Shown: in pieces, positions 41,938 to 49,896 of the stretch
How the letters are laid out: each line of letters opens with the position of its first letter
How positions within the stretch are numbered: the first letter of the stretch is position 1
Source of the DNA: Glacieibacterium arshaanense
GTDB taxonomy: Bacteria; Pseudomonadota; Alphaproteobacteria; Sphingomonadales; Sphingomonadaceae
Direction of reading: 5' to 3'
DNA: 64,000 nucleotides
Assembly: GCF_004681125.1 (NCBI RefSeq)
Contig: NZ_SIHO01000002.1
Coordinates: 784,563-848,562 of the forward strand
Notes under the pieces: generated by a model
Told to the model about the DNA's origin: nothing
Databases searched by the model: none
The model's input: the letters and a program-made list of their open reading frames with translations, nothing else
Translations under genes and position numbers: made by a program

Positions 41938-43503
41938 ATGACCGACACTGCCGCACGCCACCCTTCGACCTATGTCCCGTCGCCGATCATCAACGCGCTG
42001 ATCCGCGACCGCGACCGGCCGATCGTCGAAGTGGCCGGCGGCAAGGCGTGGACCGGCGGCGAAATGCTGGCCGCGACCAGCCGTTTGACGCAGGCGCTGC
42101 AGGCGCGCGGCGTGGTCAACGGCGCGCGCGTCGCGCTGCTTGCCGGCAACTCGGTCGAGGTGCTGCTGCTCCACAACGCCATCGCCTTTGCCGGCGGCTG
42201 CCTCGTCGCGATGCACCCAATGGGGTCAGCCGACGACCATCTGTTCGCCATCGAGGACGCCGGTGTCGAAGTGCTGCTGTATGATCCGGCGAAGTTTTCC
42301 AAGCGAGCCGGCGAACTGCGCGCCCGCACCAACCGGCTCAAGACCGTGCTGTCGCTTGGCGCCGGTGAAGTCGGCGATGACCTGCTGGCGCTCGCCGATA
42401 CCTTCGACCTCGCGCCGTTGACCGCGCCGGTGCTCGATCCGGGCACGGTGACGCGGCTGTCGTACTCGGGCGGCACGACGGGCAAGCCCAAGGCGATTCC
42501 CGGCAACCCGCGCACCGGTGCGGCGGCGCTGCAGATCATGATGAGCGAATGGGAATGGCCGATCGAGCCGCGCATCCTCGCGGTCGTGCCGTTGAGCCAT
42601 GCCGGCGGCTCGCTGTTCGGCCCGATGCTGCTCAAGCATGGCACGATGGTCGTGCTGCCGGCGTTCGACCCCGGCGCGGTGTTGGCCGCAATCGAGAAAT
42701 ACCGGATCACCTGCACGATGCTGGTGCCGACAATGATCTACGCGCTGCTCGACCATCCCGATTTCGACAAATACGACCTGTCGAGCCTTGAGACGATCTT
42801 CTACGGCGCGTCGCTGATGTCGCCGGTGCGGCTCAAGGAAGGCCTCGAACGCATCGGGCCGGTGTTCTACCAATTCTACGGCCAGGCCGAAGCGCCGATG
42901 ACGGTGTGCGTGATGCGCCGTTCGGAGCATGACGCGAACAACCCCAACCGCCTCGCCTCGTGCGGCCGGCCGGTGCCCTATGTCGATGTCGCGCTGCTCG
43001 GCGACGACAACCTGCCGGTGCCCGACGGTGAGCCCGGCGAAATCTGCGTACGCGGGCCGCTGGTCATGGACGGCTATCTCGACCGCGCCGACCAAAATGC
43101 CGAGGCACTGGCGGCGGGCTGGCTGCACACCGGCGACGTTGCGGTCAAGGATCCCGATGGCTTCCTGCGCATCGTCGACCGTAAGAAGGACATGATCGTT
43201 ACCGGCGGCTTCAACGTGTTCCCCAGCGAAGTCGAAAACGTCATCGCCACGCACCCCGCCGTGGCCCAAGTCGCGGTGTTCGGCATCGCCGACGAAAAAT
43301 GGGGCGAAGCGGTGTGCGCCGCGGTCGTGTTGCGTCCCGGCGCCAAGGCCGACCCGGCTGACCTCACCGCGCTGGTCAAGACGCACAAGGGCTCGGTGCA
43401 GGCGCCCAAGCGCATTGAATTCATCGACGCCATCCCGCAGACTGCCGTCGGCAAGCCCGACAAAAAGGCGTTGCGGGCGCAATTTGCGACAGGTGCAGCA
43501 TGA
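41938..43503 (+). CDS. AMP-forming acyl-CoA ligase
   Basis: 521-aa adenylate-forming enzyme. P-loop YSGGTTGKPKAIP, A5 region YGQAEAP, A8 hinge region LHTGDVAVKDPDGFLRIVDR, and the C-terminal catalytic Lys in TAVGKPDKKALR. Activates the pathway carboxylic acid with ATP and CoA. It follows the acyl-CoA dehydrogenase by 13 bp; its stop overlaps the FAD-enzyme start (ATGA). Confidence 0.92.
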   Translation: MTDTAARHPSTYVPSPIINALIRDRDRPIVEVAGGKAWTGGEMLAATSRLTQALQARGVVNGARVALLAGNSVEVLLLHNAIAFAGGCLVAMHPMGSADDHLFAIEDAGVEVLLYDPAKFSKRAGELRARTNRLKTVLSLGAGEVGDDLLALADTFDLAPLTAPVLDPGTVTRLSYSGGTTGKPKAIPGNPRTGAAALQIMMSEWEWPIEPRILAVVPLSHAGGSLFGPMLLKHGTMVVLPAFDPGAVLAAIEKYRITCTMLVPTMIYALLDHPDFDKYDLSSLETIFYGASLMSPVRLKEGLERIGPVFYQFYGQAEAPMTVCVMRRSEHDANNPNRLASCGRPVPYVDVALLGDDNLPVPDGEPGEICVRGPLVMDGYLDRADQNAEALAAGWLHTGDVAVKDPDGFLRIVDRKKDMIVTGGFNVFPSEVENVIATHPAVAQVAVFGIADEKWGEAVCAAVVLRPGAKADPADLTALVKTHKGSVQAPKRIEFIDAIPQTAVGKPDKKALRAQFATGAA

Positions 43504-44729
43504 CCTACGACCTGATCATCATCGGCGGCGGCATCGCCGGTTCGGCGCTCGCCACCGTCATGGCCCGCGACGGCAAGAGCGTGCTGGTGCTTGAAAAGTC
43601 GACCGTCTTCGAAGACCGCGTGCGCGGCGAATGGATCGCGCCCTGGGGCGTCGTCGAAACCAAACGCACCGGGCTCTATGACACGCTCGTCGCTGCCGGT
43701 GGCCACCATCTGACCAGCCATGTCACCTATGACGAAACCCGCGACCCGGCGGCGGCCGAAGCCGCGCCGTTGCCGCTCGGCATGTTCGCCGAAGGCATTG
43801 CCGGGCCGCTGTGCATCCGTCACCCGGTGCAGAGCCAGGCGCTATTTGATGCGGCAGTCGTCGCAGGTGCCGATGCGCGGCGCGGTGTCACCGTGCGCGC
43901 TGTTACGCTCGGCGCCGCACCGTCGGTGACGTTCATGCAGGACGGCGTCGAACACGTCGCGCGCGCGCCGCTGGTTGTCGGTGCGGAAGGCCGCCAGTCG
44001 GAAATCCGCGAACGCGCCGGGCTCAAGCTCGTGCAGGACAAGCCGCACCACTGGTTCGCCGGGCTGCTTGTGGACGACGTGCAGGGCTGGGACTCGACAG
44101 TGCAGGCGATCGGCACCGAGGATGATTTCGCCTTCCTGGCGTTCCCGCAGAGCGGGTCGCAGGTGCGCGTCTATGGCGGCTGGGCGCTCGACCAGAAGTC
44201 GCGCTTTGCCGGGGCCGATGGCGCGCGCCGCTTCCTCGATGCCTTCCGCATGCGCTCGGCACCGCGCAACGATGCGCTCGCCGATGGCACGCCGGCGGGG
44301 CCGCTCTACGCCTATTTCAACAACAGCAGCGTCGTCGCCACGCCTCATGCCCAGGGCGCGGTGCTGATCGGCGACGCGGCGGGCTGGAACGATCCGATCA
44401 TCGGACTCGGGCTGTCGATCACCCATCGCGACGTGCGGCTGGTCAGCGAAATCCTCAAGACCACGGCAGCAGGCATGGCACCCGATTTCCGGCCCTATGC
44501 CGAAGAGCGCGTCGAGCGCATGCGGCGGCTGCAGATGGTCGCCGACACGCAGGCCCGGCTCGACATGGAGTTCGGCGAAGGCCCCCGCGAACGCCGCCGC
44601 CGCTATCACGAAGCCAGCGCCGCCGATCCGACGATCGGGATGTATGGCTTCGCGGTGATGGCGGGCCCTGAATCTGTGCCGGCCGAATTTTTCGGCGCGG
44701 CGCACGTTGCCCGCGTGCTGGGAGCCTGA
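43500..44729 (+). CDS. FAD-dependent monooxygenase-like oxidoreductase
   Basis: 409 aa. N-terminal dinucleotide motif IIIGGGIAGSALATVMARDG; the second FAD motif LIGDAAGWNDPIIGLGLSIT; central VVGAEGRQSEIRERAG (degenerate DG motif). This is the PHBH/TetX/geranylgeranyl-reductase fold. A hydroxylase or a membrane/lipid-linked reductase are both possible. The operon context suggests it oxidises the substrate early in the pathway. ATGA overlap with the ligase. Confidence 0.86.
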   Translation: MTYDLIIIGGGIAGSALATVMARDGKSVLVLEKSTVFEDRVRGEWIAPWGVVETKRTGLYDTLVAAGGHHLTSHVTYDETRDPAAAEAAPLPLGMFAEGIAGPLCIRHPVQSQALFDAAVVAGADARRGVTVRAVTLGAAPSVTFMQDGVEHVARAPLVVGAEGRQSEIRERAGLKLVQDKPHHWFAGLLVDDVQGWDSTVQAIGTEDDFAFLAFPQSGSQVRVYGGWALDQKSRFAGADGARRFLDAFRMRSAPRNDALADGTPAGPLYAYFNNSSVVATPHAQGAVLIGDAAGWNDPIIGLGLSITHRDVRLVSEILKTTAAGMAPDFRPYAEERVERMRRLQMVADTQARLDMEFGEGPRERRRRYHEASAADPTIGMYGFAVMAGPESVPAEFFGAAHVARVLGA

Positions 44730-44730
44730 G

Positions 44731-45099
44731 ATGGACATCGAAGCCTTCAACGCCGATTGGCTCGCCGCATGGTCGGCGAAGGATGTCGAGCGCCTGCTGA
44801 CCTTTTACACCGAAGATTGCGTCTACCGCGACCCGCAGACCGCTGCCGGCATCACCGGCCATGCCGCGTTGCGCGCCTATCTGACCGGGCTGTTCGGCGC
44901 GACGCCGCCGATGACCTATACACCCGACGAGACCTGGCCGATGGCCGGTGGCTATTGCGGCCGCTGGTATTGCGCCGTGGATGCCGCCAGCGACGTGCCC
45001 ATCCTACGCGGCTTCGACCTCGTCATCCTGCGCGGCGATAGAATCGCGCTCAATGAGGTCTATGTCCATGAACTCGTCGCGCCGGCGACTGCCGCTTGA
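44731..45099 (+). CDS. NTF2-like (SnoaL-type) small protein
   Basis: 122 aa: N-terminal helix FNADWLAAWSAKDVERLL, then YTEDCVYRDPQTAAGITG and a beta barrel (WPMAGGYCGRWYCAVD). The fold is used both by isomerases/dehydratases (ketosteroid isomerase type) and by binding subunits; no specific catalytic pattern is clear, although Asp/Tyr residues lie in the expected pocket region. It sits between the FAD enzyme and a small-molecule kinase and overlaps the latter by 4 nt (TTGA). Confidence 0.82.
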   Translation: MDIEAFNADWLAAWSAKDVERLLTFYTEDCVYRDPQTAAGITGHAALRAYLTGLFGATPPMTYTPDETWPMAGGYCGRWYCAVDAASDVPILRGFDLVILRGDRIALNEVYVHELVAPATAA

Positions 45100-46184
45100 T
45101 TGCATCCGGCGACCTGCGCTCGACCTCCGAAACCGTCGATCCGGCGTGGCTGACCGATGTGCTGCGCCGGTCGGGCGCGCTGCAATCGGCGCGCGTCACC
45201 GACCTGACCTGGAAGAACGTCGGCGCCGGCATGCTCGGCGACAGCATCCGTTTCGACCTGCGCTATGACCGCGACGAAGACGGCGCGCCGGCGTCGGTGG
45301 TCGGCAAGTTCCCGGCGCGCGATGCCGTCAGCCGCGCCACCGGCATCGATTTCGGCCTCTATCAGACCGAAGTGCGCTTCTATCAGGAAATCGCCGCGAC
45401 CGTCGCGGTACGCGCGCCGCATTGCTACTACGCCGATATCAACCCGGCGACCGGCGACTTCGCGGTCATCCTCGAAGACCTCGGCCCGGCACGGCAGGGC
45501 AACCAGCTGACCGGCTGCTCGCTCGCCGATGCCGAGCAGGCGATGATCCAGGGCGCCGCGCTGCACGGCCCGCGCTGGGGCGAGGCGGGGTTGCGCGACA
45601 TCCCGTGGATCGCCAGCCGCGCCGGCACAGGAAGCGCCGTCGTCGACGGCATGCCGGGATTTATCGCCGAGTTCCACCGGCGCTACGACGACATCCTCGA
45701 GCCCGAGTTCATGGCCGTCGCCGACCGCTACGCCGCCAATGCGCTGGCGTTCCTCGGGCGCGACTATGCACCGCTGACGCTCGGCCATGTCGATTTCCGG
45801 CTCGACAACATGCTGTTCGACGCGCGCGGCGGCAGCGTGCCGCTGGCGGTGCTCGACTGGCAATCGGTTTCGGTGACGGCGGGGATGCTCGACATCTCCT
45901 ACTTCCTCGGCGCCGGTATAACCCGCGACGAACGCCGCCAGCACGAACGCGACCTGCTCGGCCTCTACCTCGAAGAACTGCGCCGCTACGGCGTCCGCGA
46001 TTATGGCTGGGACGCGCTGTGGCACGACTACCGCGTCACCGCGTTCCAGGGCGTGTCGACTGCCATCTTCGCCTCGGCCGCCACCGCCCGCACCGAGCGA
46101 GGCGACGCGATGTTTCTCGCCATGGCACGCGGTGCCTGTGCGCAGGTCATCGACATCGACTCGTTCGGGGCGTTGCTGGGATAA
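45096..46184 (+). CDS. APH/ecdysteroid-kinase-like phosphotransferase
   Basis: 362 aa with the aminoglycoside-phosphotransferase fold. The Brenner-type catalytic motif is HVDFRLDN (HxDxxxxN) and the DFG-equivalent is VLDWQS. N-lobe features are GAGMLGDSIRF (glycine-rich) and VVGKF with a candidate ATP-binding Lys. Members phosphorylate hydroxyl groups of small molecules or acyl-CoAs (LvaA, ACAD10/11 kinase domain) or inactivate antibiotics. Being last gene of an acyl-CoA operon favours 4-hydroxyacyl-CoA phosphorylation. TTG start overlapping the previous stop. Confidence 0.85.
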   Translation: MIASGDLRSTSETVDPAWLTDVLRRSGALQSARVTDLTWKNVGAGMLGDSIRFDLRYDRDEDGAPASVVGKFPARDAVSRATGIDFGLYQTEVRFYQEIAATVAVRAPHCYYADINPATGDFAVILEDLGPARQGNQLTGCSLADAEQAMIQGAALHGPRWGEAGLRDIPWIASRAGTGSAVVDGMPGFIAEFHRRYDDILEPEFMAVADRYAANALAFLGRDYAPLTLGHVDFRLDNMLFDARGGSVPLAVLDWQSVSVTAGMLDISYFLGAGITRDERRQHERDLLGLYLEELRRYGVRDYGWDALWHDYRVTAFQGVSTAIFASAATARTERGDAMFLAMARGACAQVIDIDSFGALLG

Positions 46185-46211
46185 CCCGGCGGAAATCGCG
46201 GGGCTAGGCGC

Positions 46212-46829
46212 CTATTTAGCGCGCTTGTCAGTGCCCGCCTTGGGCGAATAGGGCGGGAAGCTGCCCGGCCCACCCGGTTGTGCGGGATCACTGCTGGTCC
46301 CGGCCGGTGGCGGCGACCCGGGCGTTGGCGCAGGGCCAGAACGCGCCGGCGGTGGTGACCCGGGTGTGGTCGGGATAGACGGCGACGGTTCCATGGCAGA
46401 CACGTTCATGTTGCGAATGGGAATATCACGTTCGACCGCCGCAATATCCAAAGTGGCACCAAACATGGCCATAGTCGTCCACGCGTGCAGCAGCGGCTTG
46501 GCGCTGCTCCAGATGTCGACCCAGCCCATCATCTCGGTGTTCGGGACTACGGGCTTGAGCAGCACCGACTGGCCCGGATGCAGCGTATAGCGAAATGGCC
46601 AAGGTCCGGTAAATTCATAGGCGTTATTGTAGGAGGCTGGACTGACCAACTCGTCGCCCGTCCAGTTGACCAGCCGCACCAGTACCGGCAAGTCGACGGG
46701 ATGCGGGTTGGCGATCGCGAGATAGAAATACCGCTCCTTGTTGGCGCCGCGGACGTAGCCAACTTCATAGGGAAACGCGACGAAGCGCTCCGTCAGAATG
46801 GCCGGTGTGGGCGAATTCGGCATCGACAT
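46212..46829 (-). CDS. Uncharacterised protein with Pro/Ser-rich tail
   Basis: 205 aa, not recognised. Residues 1-135 look like a beta-sandwich (YFYLAIANPHPVDLPVLVRL, YTLHPGQSVLLKPVVPN). Residues 140-205 are a low-complexity tail made of repeated P-G-S-P-P-P/A units ending in basic residues. No signal peptide or membrane helix is visible. It is convergent with the catabolic operon and 72 bp after the MarR gene on the same strand. Confidence 0.7.
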   Translation of the reverse strand: MSMPNSPTPAILTERFVAFPYEVGYVRGANKERYFYLAIANPHPVDLPVLVRLVNWTGDELVSPASYNNAYEFTGPWPFRYTLHPGQSVLLKPVVPNTEMMGWVDIWSSAKPLLHAWTTMAMFGATLDIAAVERDIPIRNMNVSAMEPSPSIPTTPGSPPPARSGPAPTPGSPPPAGTSSDPAQPGGPGSFPPYSPKAGTDKRAK

Positions 46830-46901
46830 CCAAGCCTCGCGTTGTCGGTTTCCGTATGGAATTCTACGCGGTGACCGGCGGGGGCTTCAAGGCCGGAAAA
46901 A

Positions 46902-47360
46902 TCAGTCGCGTGCTGCGTCGAGCCACTCGCGCAGCTTGATCAATTCGCTGAGCAACGTCCCGAACAGGCTCGCCGGCAGCGCCTTGCCGATCTGCTTCAG
47001 CATGGGTTCGACCGCCGCACGGCTGCGATCGCGCACCACGCGGCCCTTTTTGGTGATGACCACCAGCTTGCCGCGGCGGTCGCGCGGGTCGGGGGCATAG
47101 TCGACCAGCCCGGCGGCGTGGAGGCGTTGCAGCGTGTTGGTCATCGTCGGGCGCGGCACCTGGAACGCGTTCGCCAGCCGCGCGGGGGACCAGTCGCCGT
47201 CGAGGCGCATCAGGTGATCGAGCACGGCGAACTGCGGCAAGCTCAGGCCGGACGGCAGCAGCTGTTCGAAGCTGCGCGTCGCCAGCTGGTTGATGATGCC
47301 GATTTCGGTGAACACCGCAAAGGCGGCGGCGGGGCGGGGGTCCAACATGGCGAGGCTCAC
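46902..47360 (-). CDS. MarR-family transcriptional regulator
   Basis: 152 aa. The winged helix-turn-helix reads LSLPQFAVLDHLMRLDGDW, VPRPTMTNTLQRLHAAGLV and the wing DPRDRRGKLVVIT. It is the second gene of a pair: the GTG start (47360) overlaps the nitroreductase stop by 4 nt; ATG 47348 is the alternative. Tandem palindromes upstream of the nitroreductase (48515-48554) are its likely operator, giving autoregulation. Confidence 0.88.
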   Translation of the reverse strand: MSLAMLDPRPAAAFAVFTEIGIINQLATRSFEQLLPSGLSLPQFAVLDHLMRLDGDWSPARLANAFQVPRPTMTNTLQRLHAAGLVDYAPDPRDRRGKLVVITKKGRVVRDRSRAAVEPMLKQIGKALPASLFGTLLSELIKLREWLDAARD

Positions 47361-48499
47361 GCGTTGAGGAGGTGTTTTGCGAGCGGCCAGCGCGGGGCAG
47401 GACCGACGACCGGCCCGGTGCCGAGCCGTGCCAGCATCTGCACCCTGGCCGCGCCACCGGCGCCGAGCAATGCCTGGATCGCCGAATAGTGCTCGGCCAT
47501 TTCGGGATACTCCTGCAGTGCCTGGCTTTGCGGGTGCATCTTGAGCCCCAGCGCCTGCGCCGCGAGCGTCGTGCGCATGTAGGCCGAACCGGCGCGCAGA
47601 TGATCGGCGCGGGTGTTGGCGGGCGTGATGATCCACACCGCACCGGGTAGCGATTCGGACAGTGCCCGCTGCTGGTCGAGCCCGGTCTTGTAGATGCTGC
47701 TGTTCTGGTCGGCGAGCGCGCTGCGCGTCAGCACACCTACGGCGCTGCCGGCCTCCGCCATCGGCCCGGCAAGGAACAGCCCGTCGGGCTGCGCGTCGAT
47801 TTCGGCCGCACCGATGCGCATCAAATCGACGCTTTCCATCCAGGTGCGCTGCGTGGTGTTCTCGACCATCGTCGCCGCCACGGTGACGCCGCGGATGGCG
47901 GCGAGCTTGGCAGGGTCGGCGGTCGCGCTGCGCAACACGCCGGGCAGCGGTTCGGACAGCGCCGCGACTTGCGCTGCGGTCGGCGCGGCGTCGAAGATCT
48001 CGCGCGTCGTGCGACGCGTCTGAATGGCGCCGAGCAGCGGGTCGCGCGTTACTGACGGGTCGGCGATAAAGCGCAGATAGGCGACCGGCCGCGCATCGAG
48101 CCGCGCCGGCATTTCGGGTGCGCCGGCGGGGAAGGGCGTGACCTCGATGCGATAGCCCCGCGCGCTCGCCGCAATCTGCGCCAGTTCGATGAACGTGCCG
48201 AAGCCGACGGTGATCTGCCGGTCATAAGGGTCGGTCATCGGCAGCCGCTTGTCGAGGTCGCAAGTCACCATCACGCCGTCGTTCCCATCAAGCCGCAGCA
48301 GCCAAGGCTGGCGGTTGTGCGGGTTGGGCGCAAGGATGGCATGGCGCAACGCATCAAGCCGGACATCGGCGGGCGGCGGCGGCGGCAGATCCCACGGCGA
48401 CATCGCGGTCTGCGGCATGCGCGTGACGCGCCAAATTCCGCCCACCGCGACCAGCGCCACCGCGCCCCCGGCGCCGAGAATGAGTGTCCTGCGATCCAT
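47357..48499 (-). CDS. Nitroreductase-family (Acg-like) FMN oxidoreductase
   Basis: 380 aa. The N-terminal segment (RRTLILGAGGAVALVAVGG) looks like a membrane anchor or Tat-like signal. The nitroreductase core then contains APNPHNRQPWLL (FMN-binding SPSxxNxQPW-like motif), a degenerate second half with RRTTREIFD, and TLAAQALGLKMHPQSQAL. It resembles Acg-type proteins, which may bind FMN without strong catalysis. It heads a two-gene operon with marR and has two operators directly upstream of the SD AAAGG. Probably an oxidative/nitrosative or quinone-stress response unit. Confidence 0.82.
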   Translation of the reverse strand: MDRRTLILGAGGAVALVAVGGIWRVTRMPQTAMSPWDLPPPPPADVRLDALRHAILAPNPHNRQPWLLRLDGNDGVMVTCDLDKRLPMTDPYDRQITVGFGTFIELAQIAASARGYRIEVTPFPAGAPEMPARLDARPVAYLRFIADPSVTRDPLLGAIQTRRTTREIFDAAPTAAQVAALSEPLPGVLRSATADPAKLAAIRGVTVAATMVENTTQRTWMESVDLMRIGAAEIDAQPDGLFLAGPMAEAGSAVGVLTRSALADQNSSIYKTGLDQQRALSESLPGAVWIITPANTRADHLRAGSAYMRTTLAAQALGLKMHPQSQALQEYPEMAEHYSAIQALLGAGGAARVQMLARLGTGPVVGPAPRWPLAKHLLNA

Positions 48500-48514
48500 C
48501 GAGTCTGCACCTTT

Positions 48515-48554
48515 AGTTTGACATCAAACTATATAGTTCGATATCGAACTATAT
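48515..48554. promoter_or_regulatory. Tandem palindromic operators for the MarR regulator
   Basis: Site 1, AGTTTGACATCAAACT (48515-48530). Site 2, AGTTCGATATCGAACT (48535-48550), extended by ATAT on both sides to a perfect 24-bp palindrome at 48531-48554. The centres are 20 bp apart, about two helix turns. They lie immediately upstream of the nitroreductase-marR SD. The rest of 48555-48765 shows a GC-rich inverted repeat near 48620-48645 and no gene. Confidence 0.8.
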
Positions 48555-48765
48555 GTCAAGACTGGACACTTGGCGAGGTTGGAGGCGCAGACAAGGTGGC
48601 GACATACCCACCCCCGACCCCTCCCGATCCAGGAGGGGAGCAGCAAGCGCATTAAACCCCCTGGACCCGTAAAGACTGACCAGATTCACTTCGGCAGACA
48701 CGATAGCGCTTGACCCACAAACTGGACGTGGCAGTTAGACGCCGCACCATTTTGGGGAGATAAAC

Positions 48766-49890
48766 ATGGCCGGACCGCTCGCAGGATTGCGTATCGTCGA
48801 ACTCGCCGGCATCGGCCCGGGGCCGTTCGCCGCGATGATGCTCGCCGACCATGGCGCCGAGGTCATTCGCGTCGACCGCCCCGGCGCGCGTATCGATCCG
48901 CGCGACCCGCTGACGCGTTCGCGCCGCCTGATCAACGTCAACCTCAAGAGCCCCGAAGGCATTGAACTGGTGCGCAAGCTGGTCGCCGGCGCCGACGGGC
49001 TGATCGAAGGCTATCGCCCCGGCGTCACCGAACGCCTCGGCCTCGGGCCCGAGGTGCTGTGCGCCGCCAACCCGAAGCTGGTCTATGGCCGCATGACCGG
49101 CTGGGGTCAGTTCGGGCCGTATTCACAGGCCGCCGGCCATGACATCAACTACATCGCGCTGTCGGGCGCGCTGCACACCTATGGCCGCGCCGGCGAGAAG
49201 CCGACGCCGCCGATCAACATGATCGGCGACTTTGGCGGCGGCGGCATGATGCTGGCGTTCGGCATGGTTTCGGCGCTGCTGCATGCCGCGAAAACCGGGC
49301 AGGGCCAGATCATCGACGCCGCGATGACCGACGGCGCCGCCGCATTGAACGCGATGATCTGGGGCTTCCGGGCTAATGGCATCTGGTCGGACGATCGCGG
49401 CACCAACATGCTCGACACCGGCACGCACTTTTATGACACCTATGAAACCAGCGACGGCAAGTGGATCTCGCTCGGTTCGATCGAGCCCCAATTCTACGCC
49501 GAGCTGCGCCAACGCGCCGGGCTGGCTGACGACAAGGACTTCGACGCGCAGATGGACCGCAAGGCGTGGGGGCCGCTGAAGGACAAGCTGACTGCGCTGT
49601 TCCTGACCAAGACCCGCGATGAATGGTGTGCGCTGATGGAAATGACCGACGTCTGCTTCGCCCCCGTGCTGAGCATGGCCGAGGCACCGCTGCACCCGCA
49701 CAACGTCGAACGCCGCACCTTCCTCGATATCGACGGCGTCATCCAGCCGGCGCCGGCGCCGCGCTATTCGGCGACGGTGACCGACACGCCGGTGATGACG
49801 CGCGCCACCTCGACCGATGCCGTGCTCGCCGACTTCGGCGTCGATGCCGCGACCGTCGCCAGCCTGCGTGCCGCCGGCGCGATTGCCTGA
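48766..49890 (+). CDS. CaiB/BaiF-family CoA enzyme, alpha-methylacyl-CoA racemase-like
   Basis: 374 aa. The catalytic residues of alpha-methylacyl-CoA racemase appear conserved: His125-Asp126 in AAGHDINYIALSG and Asp155 in MIGDFGGGG, close to the reference His126/Asp156. So racemisation of 2-methylacyl-CoAs is more likely than CoA transfer. That would fit branched-chain or steroid/terpenoid acid degradation encoded nearby. GGGGAG precedes ATG 48766. Confidence 0.9.
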   Translation: MAGPLAGLRIVELAGIGPGPFAAMMLADHGAEVIRVDRPGARIDPRDPLTRSRRLINVNLKSPEGIELVRKLVAGADGLIEGYRPGVTERLGLGPEVLCAANPKLVYGRMTGWGQFGPYSQAAGHDINYIALSGALHTYGRAGEKPTPPINMIGDFGGGGMMLAFGMVSALLHAAKTGQGQIIDAAMTDGAAALNAMIWGFRANGIWSDDRGTNMLDTGTHFYDTYETSDGKWISLGSIEPQFYAELRQRAGLADDKDFDAQMDRKAWGPLKDKLTALFLTKTRDEWCALMEMTDVCFAPVLSMAEAPLHPHNVERRTFLDIDGVIQPAPAPRYSATVTDTPVMTRATSTDAVLADFGVDAATVASLRAAGAIA

Positions 49891-49896
49891 TCGCGA

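Noticed and set aside
40266-41948. 560-codon minus-strand frame across the SDR/acyl-CoA dehydrogenase genes
   Set aside because: Antisense shadow; both plus-strand genes have full catalytic motifs and SDs.
48620-48645. CTCCC...GGGAG-type inverted repeat upstream of the racemase-like gene
   Set aside because: Short, imperfect and common in GC-rich intergenic DNA; does not match the repeat family.
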